Shown here in pieces: positions 54,193-64,000 of a stretch of DNA of 64,000 nt. Under the pieces are notes generated by a model. It made no database searches and was not told the origin of the DNA. It saw nothing but the letters and a program-made list of their open reading frames with translations. The stretch is from Symsagittifera roscoffensis (lineage: Eukaryota > Xenacoelomorpha > Acoela > Convolutidae). The stretch spans positions 42,828,988 through 42,892,987 of the forward strand of contig NC_087070.1 in assembly GCF_963678635.1 (NCBI RefSeq). Reading direction: 5' to 3'. Numbering within the stretch: position 1 is the first letter of the stretch; every line of letters starts with the position of its first letter. The translations under genes were made by a program, and so were the position numbers.

Positions 54193-55111
54193 TGTGCCAG
54201 TCGGTCATATTTGGAAGTTTGACCTTGAGAGGAGCCAAAAAATTCTTGATTTTGGAGTGAAATTTAATTTTTCAAAATTTCGAATGGAACCTGTCATGCA
54301 CGATTTTCTCGCGAGAACTGAAAATCAAAAAAAGAAGTTAGAACAATTTCAGAACAATTGAGTCGCACACGCGGGAAAGTTGTAAGAAAAAGCAGTAGGA
54401 AATTGCTATTCGCAATTTCCGTCACTATAATAATCGAGAGTAGAGCTGTCCCATCTGTGACAGAGACGAGAGCATTCCCTCGAATTGGATTATAGCGACT
54501 GGAGTATTATTCGGAACTGGACTAGAGTGAACCTTCGGTGGAAAGGTGGACAGCTTGAGTGTCCTAATGGTTCACAAGAAAACTATTGTCTAGAGTATAA
54601 ACTCGTTCTCATTGTTAAAACTATAAAACATTAGACTCATTTAGTTACGTTATTTAATTCTTGAGTTAATTACCGACTGGATTATTTCCCACTTCTTGAG
54701 CGTGCTACTATGTGAGTACAAATTTAAATTCCTAGAGTGTGTTTTATAATTGTTATGTTGAGGTAAGGCGAGTTTTAGGTTGATCCATCTGAAATGGATC
54801 AAAGTTCCACTGTCTAATAAAAAAAGCAACTTAACGGATTGTTCCAACCCGCTTTTTAACGGCGTTCATGTATTTTGGGTATCTAGAGACCTAATTATGG
54901 GGACGTTTCTAATTCTAGAGTGGGGGGATATTTTAGTAGTAGCCTTTAAGCTGTAACGGGTCGTAGTCTCATGTCACAAGCGAACCGAACTGGCTCCGAC
55001 CGTTCTTGAGGTAGAAAAACACAAGAGATGGTGTCCCTGACCCTTGAGCCAGTGGTTATAGGGCCTATTTTTCTTAAGCCTCATGTGTGACTGCAGTAGA
55101 CGAATGTTACA
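54193..55111 (+). mobile_element. 3' LTR of the giant Ty3/gypsy-type element
   Basis: 919 bp, the same length as the 5' LTR, offset by 21,997 bp. The visible differences include a three-base cluster about 43-53 bp in (AGCAAAAAAACAC versus AGCCAAAAAATTC) and single changes at four other places. With the 5' LTR it bounds a 22,916-bp element. Confidence 0.95.
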
Positions 55112-55131
55112 CAGTTGCATCAATTTTAACC

Positions 55132-55230
55132 ATGTCAAGCAAAAAACTTAGCCAAGAAGAATTTAATGGACTTCAAAAATACGCATTATACAAGATTTAC
55201 TCCGATTTGTACGACCAAAAGGAAGATTAA
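55132..55230 (+). CDS. Short ORF at the head of LINE ORF1
   Basis: 32 codons (MSSKKLSQEEFNGLQKYAL...) ending in TAA. It lies in frame with ORF1, which begins 9 nt later. It may be the original ORF1 N-terminus cut by a stop, or a small upstream ORF. Confidence 0.45.
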   Translation: MSSKKLSQEEFNGLQKYALYKIYSDLYDQKED

Positions 55231-55239
55231 CGTAAAATA

Positions 55240-56109
55240 ATGGAGTTTATTGAGAAAACATCGGAAGCAGACAAGGATGGCAAATTACAGTCAACATCGA
55301 CGAAAGCAAAAGAAGTATCAAAAAATGTGAGAAACTTTTCGCCTTTTCCTGTACCAGAGGAGTGTGTAAACTTGATTTTGGGTTCAAGTATAATTGCTAG
55401 GGTAAAAACTGAAACTTTCCCCAATGATACGATTGTTCATGCATACAGGGGTAGCTCCACTGAGGAGAAAATAAAAGTCCTTGACCAATATAGTGAAAAA
55501 AAACTTAAGTGTGTTATAATCCAAGATGGGACAAACTCCATCTTAAAAAAAATTTACTCAACGATTGATGAGTTTAGCGCCAAATATGAAGAACTTATCG
55601 CTTTAATAACTGCAAAATTTTCACCAGAATCGATTGTTATTTGCGAAATACCACCAATACTTAACAATGATGATGCTAATGACAAACTTGATCATTATAT
55701 TCGTTTTCTGAATGAAATGTATGGTTCGACGACGGGATTTGAGGTGCTAAATCTAAACTCAAACATCAAAAGCTTGGAGAGCTATCAGAGTTTATATTTT
55801 GACACCATACACCTGAACGATGAATTAGGTATGTCATTCTTGCGAAATTGCCTCGGCTCATACGTGTTCAAACACTCAAGTAAACTCCCGAGGGTAAAAC
55901 CAGCCCCTGATTATACTGGAAAAACAAATTCCAACCAAAAATCGCTTTCCAATTATCAACATAAAATGTTTATAGGTCTACCAATAGACCCTATAGTAAC
56001 GATCGCATGCACCCATATGGCCGACAAACTGGTCATGGCCGACAAACTGGTCAAAATAATTTCAACAACAACTCATGGGGCTGTGATAGTAATTATAACC
56101 ATAATCTGA
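55240..56109 (+). pseudogene. LINE ORF1 with SGNH-type esterase domain
   Basis: 289 residues. Block I is LILGSSIIARV with Ser 50 (the usual Asp of GDS is Ser 49), block III is IIQDGTNSI (Asn 99), and block V is YFDTIHLND (Asp 188, His 191). This is the esterase type known from CR1 ORF1 proteins, of uncertain role in retrotransposition. Near 55960-55975 the frame seems to slip: after this point another frame gives a more protein-like Gly/Asn/Gln/Tyr-rich tail ending at 56155. The reported C-terminus is therefore probably wrong. The tail contains an 18-nt duplication (GGCCGACAAACTGGTCAT). Confidence 0.75.
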
Positions 56110-56233
56110 ATCGTAACCAGCAGTCATATAACTACTCGCAAGGTTTTCATTATTAAGTAATGCTAGTTAAGACTATTTTTTTGATAAACGACTGTTATTT
56201 GTAATTTTAGCTATAATTGTTCTACAAAGCGAT

Positions 56234-57532
56234 ATGCTGTTACTTTTTGCCTTAACTAGCATATCTGTCATCAGCTTCTGCGAAAGCGACCAACTCGTAG
56301 CTTATGCGGTACTGAATAAAAGAAAAGGAAAGTATCTTTTTCCATGGGTTGCCACAATATACTCGAACAAACATTATTGCACTATACTTAATAATATAAG
56401 CTATTACTATTACAGTTATTATATAAAAAACACAAGCAAGACTTATAAAAAACAAGAAAGGTCCCTTCATAAGACTCTCCTAACATCAGGGGATATCCAC
56501 CCAAATCCAGGACCATTCATGCAATTCAGTCAAATAAAGAAAAAACTGGAAAACTACAAAAACAACTTAAAAGTATAACATCTTAATTGTAGAAGTTTAG
56601 CTAGAAAGCGTTCAGATCTCAAACAACTTATCAAAACTTTTAATGATGATACAATTTTCGGAGTTTCCGAGACATGGTTCAATGATACAAATGACGATAA
56701 ACTATGGGCCATAGACAATGACAAACATAAGTTGTTCCGATGTGATAGAACTTATGAATCAAGTAAAAAATTGAAGGATGGAGGGGTCATGTTACTGGTT
56801 CCTAAAAAGTTAAACCCAAAAGTAAGACATGACTTAAACAACATGCACAAAAAGTATGATAGCATCTGGATAGAATTTAAAGCCGGACTCAACAAAAATG
56901 ATAGAACCACTCTATTAAACCTAGCCTACAATCTTAATAGAAACAACAAAACAGACTTCTTAGAAGATCTAGCCAAATCAATTGACCATGCACAGTCAAT
57001 TAATTCAAACCTAATTTTACTAGGAGATTACAATCTCAACTATCTCAACGAAGACGACAAACAGTCTTTAGATACAATCCTAATACCATATAATCTGGAC
57101 GTCACTAACAAATTAACACCTACTCACTCAAAAGCACTAATTGACTATATTATCACCGACCTAGGCATAAAAGATCTAACAAATAATTCAATAGTATTCA
57201 CACCACCAATTAAGACCGACCACCAAGCAACAGCATTCATAACAGAATTTAAGCTGAACAACAATGTAAGACCAATCAAACGTAAAATATATGACAAATC
57301 CAATTATTCCAATTACAAGTTCAAACAAAAACTATCAGCTATAATAATGCTCGACATCTTCACATCTAACATTGCTGACACCATTAAAGAATGTGCCCCA
57401 CAGAAGACTATTTTCATTCGCAACGATAAACCAAAGGTAAACTACGAAGATGATAAATTCATTTCCCAACTGTTTAACTCGAAAAAAAGCGAACGCGAAA
57501 AATGGAGTATAATAAACGATACAAGAAACTAA
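56234..57532 (+). pseudogene. LINE ORF2 N-terminal part: 2A-like motif and endonuclease
   Basis: One frame with an internal TAA at 56576-56578. Before it lies SGDIHPNPGP, which matches the NPGP core of 2A-like ribosome-skipping sequences found at the start of many CR1-type ORF2 proteins. The upstream DIHP differs from the canonical DxEx. After it come the endonuclease motifs HLNCRSL, FGVSETWF, GGVMLLV and LILLGDYNLNYL, ending in a second stop at 57530-57532. RT follows in the same frame, so these two stops are point lesions. Confidence 0.8.
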
Positions 57533-58612
57533 AAAAAATCTTCTAACCTCATTCCATTACTTAGAAACTCCTTCGGCAATTTCATAACCAATAATTTACA
57601 GATGGCGAACCTGCTAAATTACAAGTTCTCAACTATTGGATGCTTTTTTGAGAAAAATTCAAAAATCAGGCAAAGTCCACCGACTTCTACATGCAAAATT
57701 CGAAATAATAAAAAATTTTCATTCCGATTCATCACATCAGCTGAATGTAAAAAAGAAATACATAATTTAAATTGTCAAAAGGCACCAGTTCCATCCAAAA
57801 TTCCAGCCTGGGCACTGAAGGATGGCTGCAATGAAATATACACACATCTGACATTTCTGTACAATGAGTTTTTGAAAAACAAGACATATCCTTGCAAGCT
57901 CAAAAAAGCAATTGTCACACCAATATACAAAAAAGAAGATCCAGAACTACCAGAAAATTATAGGCCTATCTCTATAACTGGGGCTCTTTCAAAAGTTTTT
58001 GAAAAATTGTTATATAAACAAATCAACGAATATCTGATATCCCAAAAATTACTAAGTAATACCCAATTTGGGTTCAGAACATCATATTCAACAATCGACG
58101 CTATTCTTTATTGCACTGAAGCATTCAGAAAAGCAATAGACAACAACAAAACTGTAGCTTGTTCCTTACTGGATCTCTCTAAAGCATTTGATTCTATTGA
58201 TCATACTTATCTTAAACAAAAACTAAAAGGGTTAAATTTTTCCGAAGAAGCTATAGAAATGATCAATTCCTTTATCACCAACCGAAGTCAGAAAACAATT
58301 GTAAACAACACCGAATCCGATTGGATTACACTTGAGCAGGGTGTCCCACAGGGCACTGTCCTTGGCCCTCTAATATTCAATCTCTACATTAACGATCTCA
58401 ACAAACAAAATGACAAAACATGTAAAATAAATCAATATGCGGATGATACATTACTATTCTGTGAAAATAACGATCCACAGAAAGCTAATAAAGCACTCGA
58501 AGCCAATTGCAGTCTATTGTCAAAATATTTTTTAGAACACTCACTTCAATTGAATGCAAAAAAAAACAGAACTCATCGTTTTCAGCAAAAAACATTCAAG
58601 GAAAAAGGATGA
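57533..58612 (+). pseudogene. LINE reverse transcriptase
   Basis: The same frame as the endonuclease. Motifs: CQKAPVPSKIPAWALKDGC, IVTPIYKKEDPELPENYRPI, NTQFGFRTSYSTIDA, SLLDLSKAFDSIDH, EQGVPQGTVLGPLIFNLYIN and catalytic QYADDTLLFCE. It ends after a run of A at about 58558-58566, where the frame shifts. Confidence 0.9.
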
Positions 58613-59330
58613 AAAGTATACTATAACTCTAGATGATTAAATAATTGAGGAAAAAACCAATGTTAAATACCTAGGAGTAGTTTTAGATCAGTTTCTCACA
58701 TTCCAAGATGAAATCAAAAATATTCTCAGGAAAATGGCATGCGGAATAAAAACACTTCAATCAATCAAAAAGCCATTGCCAGTGAAAACAAGACTCTTGA
58801 TAATGCATGCACTGGTAATTAGTCATTTGCATTACCCAGCAATTCTTTTAAGTGGAATATCCGCTAACCTAATGATATCTCTGGAAAAACAGTTAAGCTG
58901 GGCAGTAAAAACTTGCTGCGATCGTGCAAAATACGACTCATCTTCAGACTTGAAGCTAAAACACAATATTTTACCAGTAACAATGTTTCTGGACTATAAA
59001 ATATTATGTCACTTTTGGAAAATACAACATCAATTATTGCCAGCCTATTATAACATTGAGTATGATAACCACCAAATAGATATTAATACAAGAAACAAAA
59101 AAATATATTTCGGCGACAGATACAATGGGCAATACATAGAAAATTCCTTCTTTAAAAAGTCCGTCATAATCTGGAACAAACTAACAGATGATAAAGTCAA
59201 CTTTAAAGACATAGTAACATACAGAAAAGCAAATATAAAATTCAAAAACTATTATTTATTATTATTTAAAGAAGACCCCTCTGTGGCAACTCATGGTAAA
59301 GTTTCATGGAACAGCTTCAAGTTTATATAA
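58613..59330 (+). pseudogene. LINE RT C-terminal region
   Basis: It continues in the third frame with one more stop near 58640, then VKYLGVVLDQFLTFQDEI, HLHYPAILLSGI and SFFKKSVIIWNKL to a TAA at 59328. About 200 nt of 3' UTR follow, ending in TGCAATTAAAGTGTTTTTTTT. Confidence 0.8.
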
Positions 59331-59540
59331 TAACATTTATTTATCAACCATCTTGAAGCTCTCAGGTGAAAAGTAATCATCGATAATTGTAATCGAGTTT
59401 GTTTTGCTTATTGTTATTGTAACTATGTGTATCTAATGATGTTATAATATTTTTATGAACTGATAGGAATAAAAACAGAAAACATTTGACATACACTTGT
59501 GTATTGAAATTAATTTCGATGTGCAATTAAAGTGTTTTTT

Positions 59541-59690
59541 TTGTTACAGCTTAAAGGCCACTGCCAAAATAGCCCACTCTAGAAAATAAGAACGCCACCA
59601 TACTTAGGTCTCGAAAAACCTAAAACACGCGAACGCCGTTAAAAACAGGGTCCGAACCTTTTGTATAGTTTTTTTTCTAACATTCGCCCG
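59541..59690 (-). mobile_element. Old reverse-oriented LTR, right half
   Basis: It starts with TTGTTACAG (the second copy of the 8-bp target duplication). It then aligns to the reverse complement of the modern LTR: GCTTAAAGGC, CCACTCTAGAA, CCATACTTAGGTCTC, GAACGCCGTTAAAAAC. Similarity fades after about 59690. The left half is at 31380-31539. Confidence 0.8.
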
Positions 59691-60360
59691 TAAGTACATA
59701 TCGACGGAAAATAAAGCAAGGTTCTAAAACATCTGGCTAGCGTCTAAACACAGCTCTAAATACTTTTCACCGTCTCTGCCGAAGCCAGTTCTTTTGGTGC
59801 TCTTTCTAACCTCGGGTCGACAAAACGTTACTGCTTTCCGACTTCGACCAGAACGCTCAAAATAACTTAATTATATGCGAAAATAGTGGGCTCATGGCTG
59901 AGTCTCAGTATCCCCAGACCACGAGGTCACTCCTAAAAACAGGGCTACTACTATTTATTATATTACTATTTTTTTTGCTCAGTAGACAAAAATCATCATC
60001 TCCATCGAAGACGGATCAACCCTTTCCCTCACACCTAGCTTCTCATTCTCTGAAAATGAATCTGGATCTTAACTAATTTCAACTCATGACATGACCAGGA
60101 AGCTGAAAGTTTATATAAAACAGTTTGAGTTCTGGGCCCGAGACCCCTCCGGATTCTGGATTCCGGGCAAATAACGTCCTTAATTCTTTCAGGAAGGCTG
60201 AACATGTCGTCCCAATACCCTTCCTTGTTCAATTGAATTGCTCGATAACGATTGTAGCGGCACAATCGTTGCAACTTGGAGCGGTTTCTGACAATTTCCA
60301 GTTAAAACTTCAACATGTCGATATTTTCTCGCAGTTTTTTTCACAGCAACTATTTTTGTT
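59691..60360. other. Spacer between old LTR and the last LINE
   Basis: It probably includes the diverged remainder of the old LTR. Frames here are short, and only the right end grades into the LINE ORF1 below. Confidence 0.4.
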
Positions 60361-60379
60361 CTGTTGTACCCTACCACTC

Positions 60380-60834
60380 TTTGAGGTGAGGATCTCCGGT
60401 ATACCGGAGTTCAAATCTGTCAGCTCTGAAAAGAAGCCCAGACAGCTAGACATAAAACAACACGAAGAAAAAGCCATGATTTCAATAATGGAACATCTCG
60501 AAATACAAAAAGAAGCAATAACATCAGCAACACGTATGGGAAATTCAGACCTGATTCGATAAGACCAAGAACATTTTTTGTCAAGTTTCGCGATAAAATG
60601 ACTGCATACAAAGTACTTGCGAGTGCCTTGAGACTGAAGCAATACGATGATACCGCAGACGAAAAATTTAAAGTGTACATCAGCAAATCGTTGAATAAGA
60701 CCGAGCAAGAACAAGAACGCAAAATCTTGAAAAAAAGAAGTCTGATCGAAGAAAACACAGATCCTAGCCGATTAAAAGTTCGTAATTTAGAACTCTTCCT
60801 AGATGGAGCAGTAGTAGATTTGAGTGAATGTTGA
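60380..60834 (+). pseudogene. LINE ORF1, RNA-binding C-terminal half
   Basis: Two frames joined near 60555. The first has VRISGIPEF and then an EHLEIQKEAITSATRMG helix. The second has RPRTFFVKFRDKMTAYKVL and continues to a TGA at 60832-60834. The GIPE...ATRxG...RPR...VKF order is that of RRM plus C-terminal domain ORF1 proteins. Confidence 0.75.
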
Positions 60835-60852
60835 CTTTCTTTGAGTTACGAA

Positions 60853-61560
60853 ACTGACCAATTTACCGATTATTCGATTCTTACTTTCAATACCCGAAGC
60901 TTAGTGAACTCAAGTAGGCGCACATCTCTATCAATTTTTGTCTTCTCTAACAACTTGACATCATCTGTTTAAGCGAAACATGGCTCACAATTAACATCAG
61001 CGACTCCGAAATATTCCTCCCGGGCTTCAATATCTTTCGTTCTGACAGAAACACCAAACAAAATGAAAAAACAGCCCACGGTGGGGTCCTTATTGCAACA
61101 AAGTCTACACTAAAATGCTATGAAATTTCTCTTCCTGACCAATTTCAAGGTTATTGCACCGCTATAATCTGGGAATCTTCCGAAGGCACATTACTAATTG
61201 CCACATGCTATTTCCCCCCTCCTAAGAGCAAATATAATCTGGAGCCCTTCCGCATTTGTCAGCTAATGGACTTCTTGTCGAACTGCAATGCAAATCATTG
61301 TGTAAAAAACGGAGACTTTAATCTTTCTTCAATTGACTGGTCCTTTCAAACCTCAGAACCGCTCCATCAATGTATACTTGACAAAATAGATAAACTAAGC
61401 TTAACTCAAACTGTTCATTTCAAAATAACGAACGAACGCTAATATACTTGACTTAGTCCTTGTTAGCAACCAAGTTGAAATAATCGACACCCTACCACTC
61501 GACGCATTTACTGCACCAAAATCTGATCACAAACTTATTAACTCAATAATCCGCATAAAG
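60853..61560 (+). pseudogene. LINE endonuclease, degraded
   Basis: Motifs LTFNTRSLVNSS, LSETWLTINISDSE, AHGGVLIATKS and NGDFNLSSIDW in different frames. A shift near 61440 precedes LDLVLVSNQVEI and APKSDHKLI. NGDFN in place of the usual LGDFN suggests decay. Confidence 0.75.
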
Positions 61561-63580
61561 GAACTTGAGAAAAACTCCATATTTAGTAAAACCAGTTTCT
61601 ATAGCTATTGCAAAGCTGACTTCAACCGTTTAAACGAGGCGTTTTCAATCAACACCTTCTCACCTTACAGCTGGTCAAATGTTACAAAAATAGTCGAACT
61701 TTGGTACGAATGGATTCATAGCTTTCTGCCAAAATTCATCCCGCGTAGAACTCAACATAGACAAAATCTTCCTCCCTGGATAACTCCTGAGACGTCAAAT
61801 TCAATGAAACGTCTGTCAACATTACGCAAACAAAAAAGTTCACAATGTGCCTCGTGGATTGCAATGAATGAAAAGGTACAAACCGCCGCAGAGAATAACA
61901 GAAGTGAATACGAACAAAATCTGTCTAACTCGCGTGATACTAAAGCCCTGTTAAAAATTTATAGAAAGTTCCGTAACTCAGAACTACCTTCCGTCATGAA
62001 ACTTGATAACTCAGTTATGAAAACCTTGCCAGAACAAGCTAATCTATTCGCCAAGTTTTTTAATTCAGCATTTATAATCTCTTCTCAACCATCTTGTCTT
62101 GAAAAACAAGAGCACTCAGTTAAACAATTAATTCTTAATATAGAACCAGACAGGAATCTGATTGCCAAACTGTGTAATGATCTAGATCTAAGTAAGTCGA
62201 GAGGTCCCGATCTACTACCTCCTGTTTTATTTAAGCGTTGTAGTGAATCTTTAACGCCCTCTCTCTCCCTACCATATCATATATAAAGCACTCCAGACCT
62301 GTTGTTTCCCTGATCAATGGAAACACTCTATTGTCAGCCCAATATTCAAAAAGAAAGGAAGCAAGGCCTTGATAAGTAACAACAGACCAATATCACTACT
62401 TAATATTGCCAGCAAAATCTTCGAAAAAGTTCTTTTCATCGATCTATATAAACATCTAGAACCTATGTTGCACAACTCCCAATTCGGATTTCGCGCGAAA
62501 AGGTCAGGGATCATCCAAATGCTGCTCTATCTTGATACCATATATTCAGCTATAAGCAAAAATGAAGAAGTAGACGTAATATATACCGATTTCGAGAAAG
62601 CTTTTGACAAAGTAGATCACGGTATTCTGATTGATAAGCTCTACTCGCTGGGAATCAGAGGCAAAACTTTCAAACTAATTTATAACTACCTGACAAATAG
62701 AACACAATGTGTCAAAATCAAAGACTGTCTGTCCCAATCATTCTATGTCACAAGCGGTGTTCCTCAAGGATCAATCCTCGTGCCATTGTTTTTTCTTGTC
62801 ATGATTAACGACCTACCAAGTGTATGTAAACATTCCACCAGCTTTCTATACGCAGACGACGCAAAGTTCTTACAAATTGGTACACTTAACGCAGATTTTC
62901 AGTAAGACCTAAATAACATCTTTACGTGGACTCAACAAAACCAGATTGCGTTCAATGCGGCAAAATGCACTCACCTACCGGTTAAACGTGCCACAAGTAG
63001 CGAATTTTACTTCGACTCATTTTAAAATAAGAAAGTCTCAGAGGAAAAAGACCTAGGAATAATTGTAAAATCGGATCTAGGCTGGACATCGCATATTAAA
63101 CTTAGAAGAGGAAAAGCCCTCAGCACTCTATGCATGCTGAAGCAAAACCCACTGCCTCTTAATACCAAGACCAAACTTAATCTGTTCAAATCCATGGTAA
63201 TTCCAGTTTTGCTATATGGCTCAGCATGCTATCAATTGAACGTCGAAGAAATGAAACTCTTAGAAGGTTTTCAACGCAATGCATGCAAATGGATTGCAAC
63301 AGATCCTAATTATAAAACGCCGCTTCAGCGTTTAGGAATACTGCCTTTACCCATGTACATTCAGCTCAATAATTTACTTCTACTATCTAAAATCCTCAAT
63401 AATCACTACGACTTCAATTTTTCTGACCGTTTTCCGCCAAAAAATGACCTAGCTAATACAAGATCTCGTTTATTTGAATGTACACGCCCTGCAAAATTTG
63501 TTTTTGAAAAAATTTCTGGTTTCATGCAAAGAGGCTGGCTAATTTTGTTCCTCAAAAAGTGGACTTTACCAACACGATAG
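61561..63580 (+). pseudogene. LINE reverse transcriptase, frameshifted
   Basis: The linker at 61804-62286 is open (LSKSRGPDLLPPVLFKRC). Then 62369-62905 has SNNRPISLLNIASKIFEK, SQFGFRAKRSG, DVIYTDFEKAFDKVDH, SGVPQGSILVPLFFLVMIN and SFLYADDAKFL. 63134-63580 has LKQNPLPLNTKTKLNLFKS and VLLYGSACYQL. Breaks lie at about 62285-62370, 62905 and 63025-63130. Confidence 0.85.
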
Positions 63581-63776
63581 GACTCAAAGGACGGTTGCTG
63601 CAATGGATGTGGGAGCATTTCGAGAAAAGATTCGATGAATCCAACCCCTGTAGCTGGAAAATTCTATGCGACTGTACCCGAAACAACTGCAGAAATATGT
63701 CTAACTAACTTAACTGAAACTTTGGGGGAAACCCCTTGCGTACGCAAAATTCATATTATTATTATTATTATTAATA

Positions 63777-64000
63777 TAAAAAGGTTAGGTTTCGTTCACG
63801 TCCAAATTGAAATTTTAAAAAATTGCATGTGAGTTAAAATTAACCCTTCCCGATTTTTCCAATCGTTCAAATAACGTCACTAATCTGTTAAAACCATCAA
63901 TCTTCCAGGTTAGCTGCACTTTTTCTGCTCCATAAAAATTCGAATGCGAAACTGCATTTTCGTACATTCTGGTCGAATGTCACATTTTCTTAGACAGTGG
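63777..64000. other. Flank right of the last LINE
   Basis: AT-rich sequence with no feature seen. Confidence 0.4.

Larger units (their letters stand above)
55112..59540 (+). mobile_element. CR1-like LINE, main part
   Basis: It starts directly after the giant element's 3' LTR and runs to T8 next to the right half of the old LTR. It holds an ORF1 with an SGNH-type esterase domain, then a 2A-like motif, endonuclease and RT, in the order known for CR1-group LINEs. Premature stops at 56576 and 57530 and a shift near 58560 show a dead copy. Together with 31540-32195 it would be about 5.1 kb. Confidence 0.85.
60361..63776 (+). mobile_element. Third LINE (RRM-type ORF1, EN, RT, ATT tail)
   Basis: A + strand LINE with ORF1, endonuclease, RT and a (ATT)n microsatellite at about 63748-63766 near the 3' end. 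At least four frame breaks make it non-functional. The RT and the trinucleotide tail relate it to the LINE at 17950-21239 more than to the SGNH-bearing LINE. Confidence 0.8.

Overview
The window looks like nuclear DNA of an animal, probably an invertebrate. It is AT-rich and mostly non-coding. Coding exons are interrupted by GT...AG introns with pyrimidine-rich acceptors. tRNA-derived SINEs, three LINE copies and a Ty3/gypsy-type LTR element are present. The one host gene I can name is a synaptojanin-type phosphoinositide phosphatase, which is found across eukaryotes. I cannot name the species or phylum.

Layout. (1) 1-7.3 kb, + strand: terminal exons of an unrecognised protein family. One exon is present twice, almost identically, 2,772 bp apart. 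A related exon lies at 6.4-7.0 kb, and about 1.8 kb of a 16-bp minisatellite lies between. (2) 7.3-14.3 kb: no supported gene; dispersed repeats, degenerate tandem repeats and tRNA-like SINE pieces. (3) 14.35-26.0 kb, - strand: the last four exons of synaptojanin (Sac1 domain, inositol 5-phosphatase domain, RRM-like domain, proline-rich tail). Its introns hold SINEs and a LINE whose 5' part is inverted. (4) 26.0-31.4 kb: no host exon found; a hAT transposase remnant and a second SINE copy. (5) 31.4-59.7 kb: a nested stack of mobile elements. An old, reverse-oriented LTR was split by a CR1-like LINE, leaving an apparent 8-bp target duplication. The 5' region of that LINE was later entered by a 22.9-kb LTR retrotransposon (32196-55111). 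(6) 59.7-64 kb: another decayed LINE ending in an ATT microsatellite.

The most interesting object is the 22.9-kb LTR element. Its two 919-bp LTRs differ at about seven positions by hand count. Between them lie a 2.5-kb repeat-bearing leader and long ORFs: a coiled-coil gag-like ORF; capsid, two CCHC knuckles, protease, RT and the start of RNase H; the end of RNase H, integrase and a C-terminal domain resembling an ADP-ribose-binding macro domain; and then three more ORFs (1,864, 250 and 836 aa) where a retrovirus-like element would carry env. The 1,864-aa ORF has a complete SGNH/GDSL hydrolase signature and a second, degenerate SGNH-like segment. The last two ORFs share a frame and are separated by TGA-CAATTA, which fits the CARYYA leaky-stop context. 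A splice-acceptor-like site lies before the extra ORFs. I infer genomic-RNA expression of Gag-Pol and spliced-RNA expression of the accessory block. A frame break inside RNase H suggests that this copy may be defective or that other copies use frameshifting there.

All identifications come from reading motifs by eye. No database search was possible.
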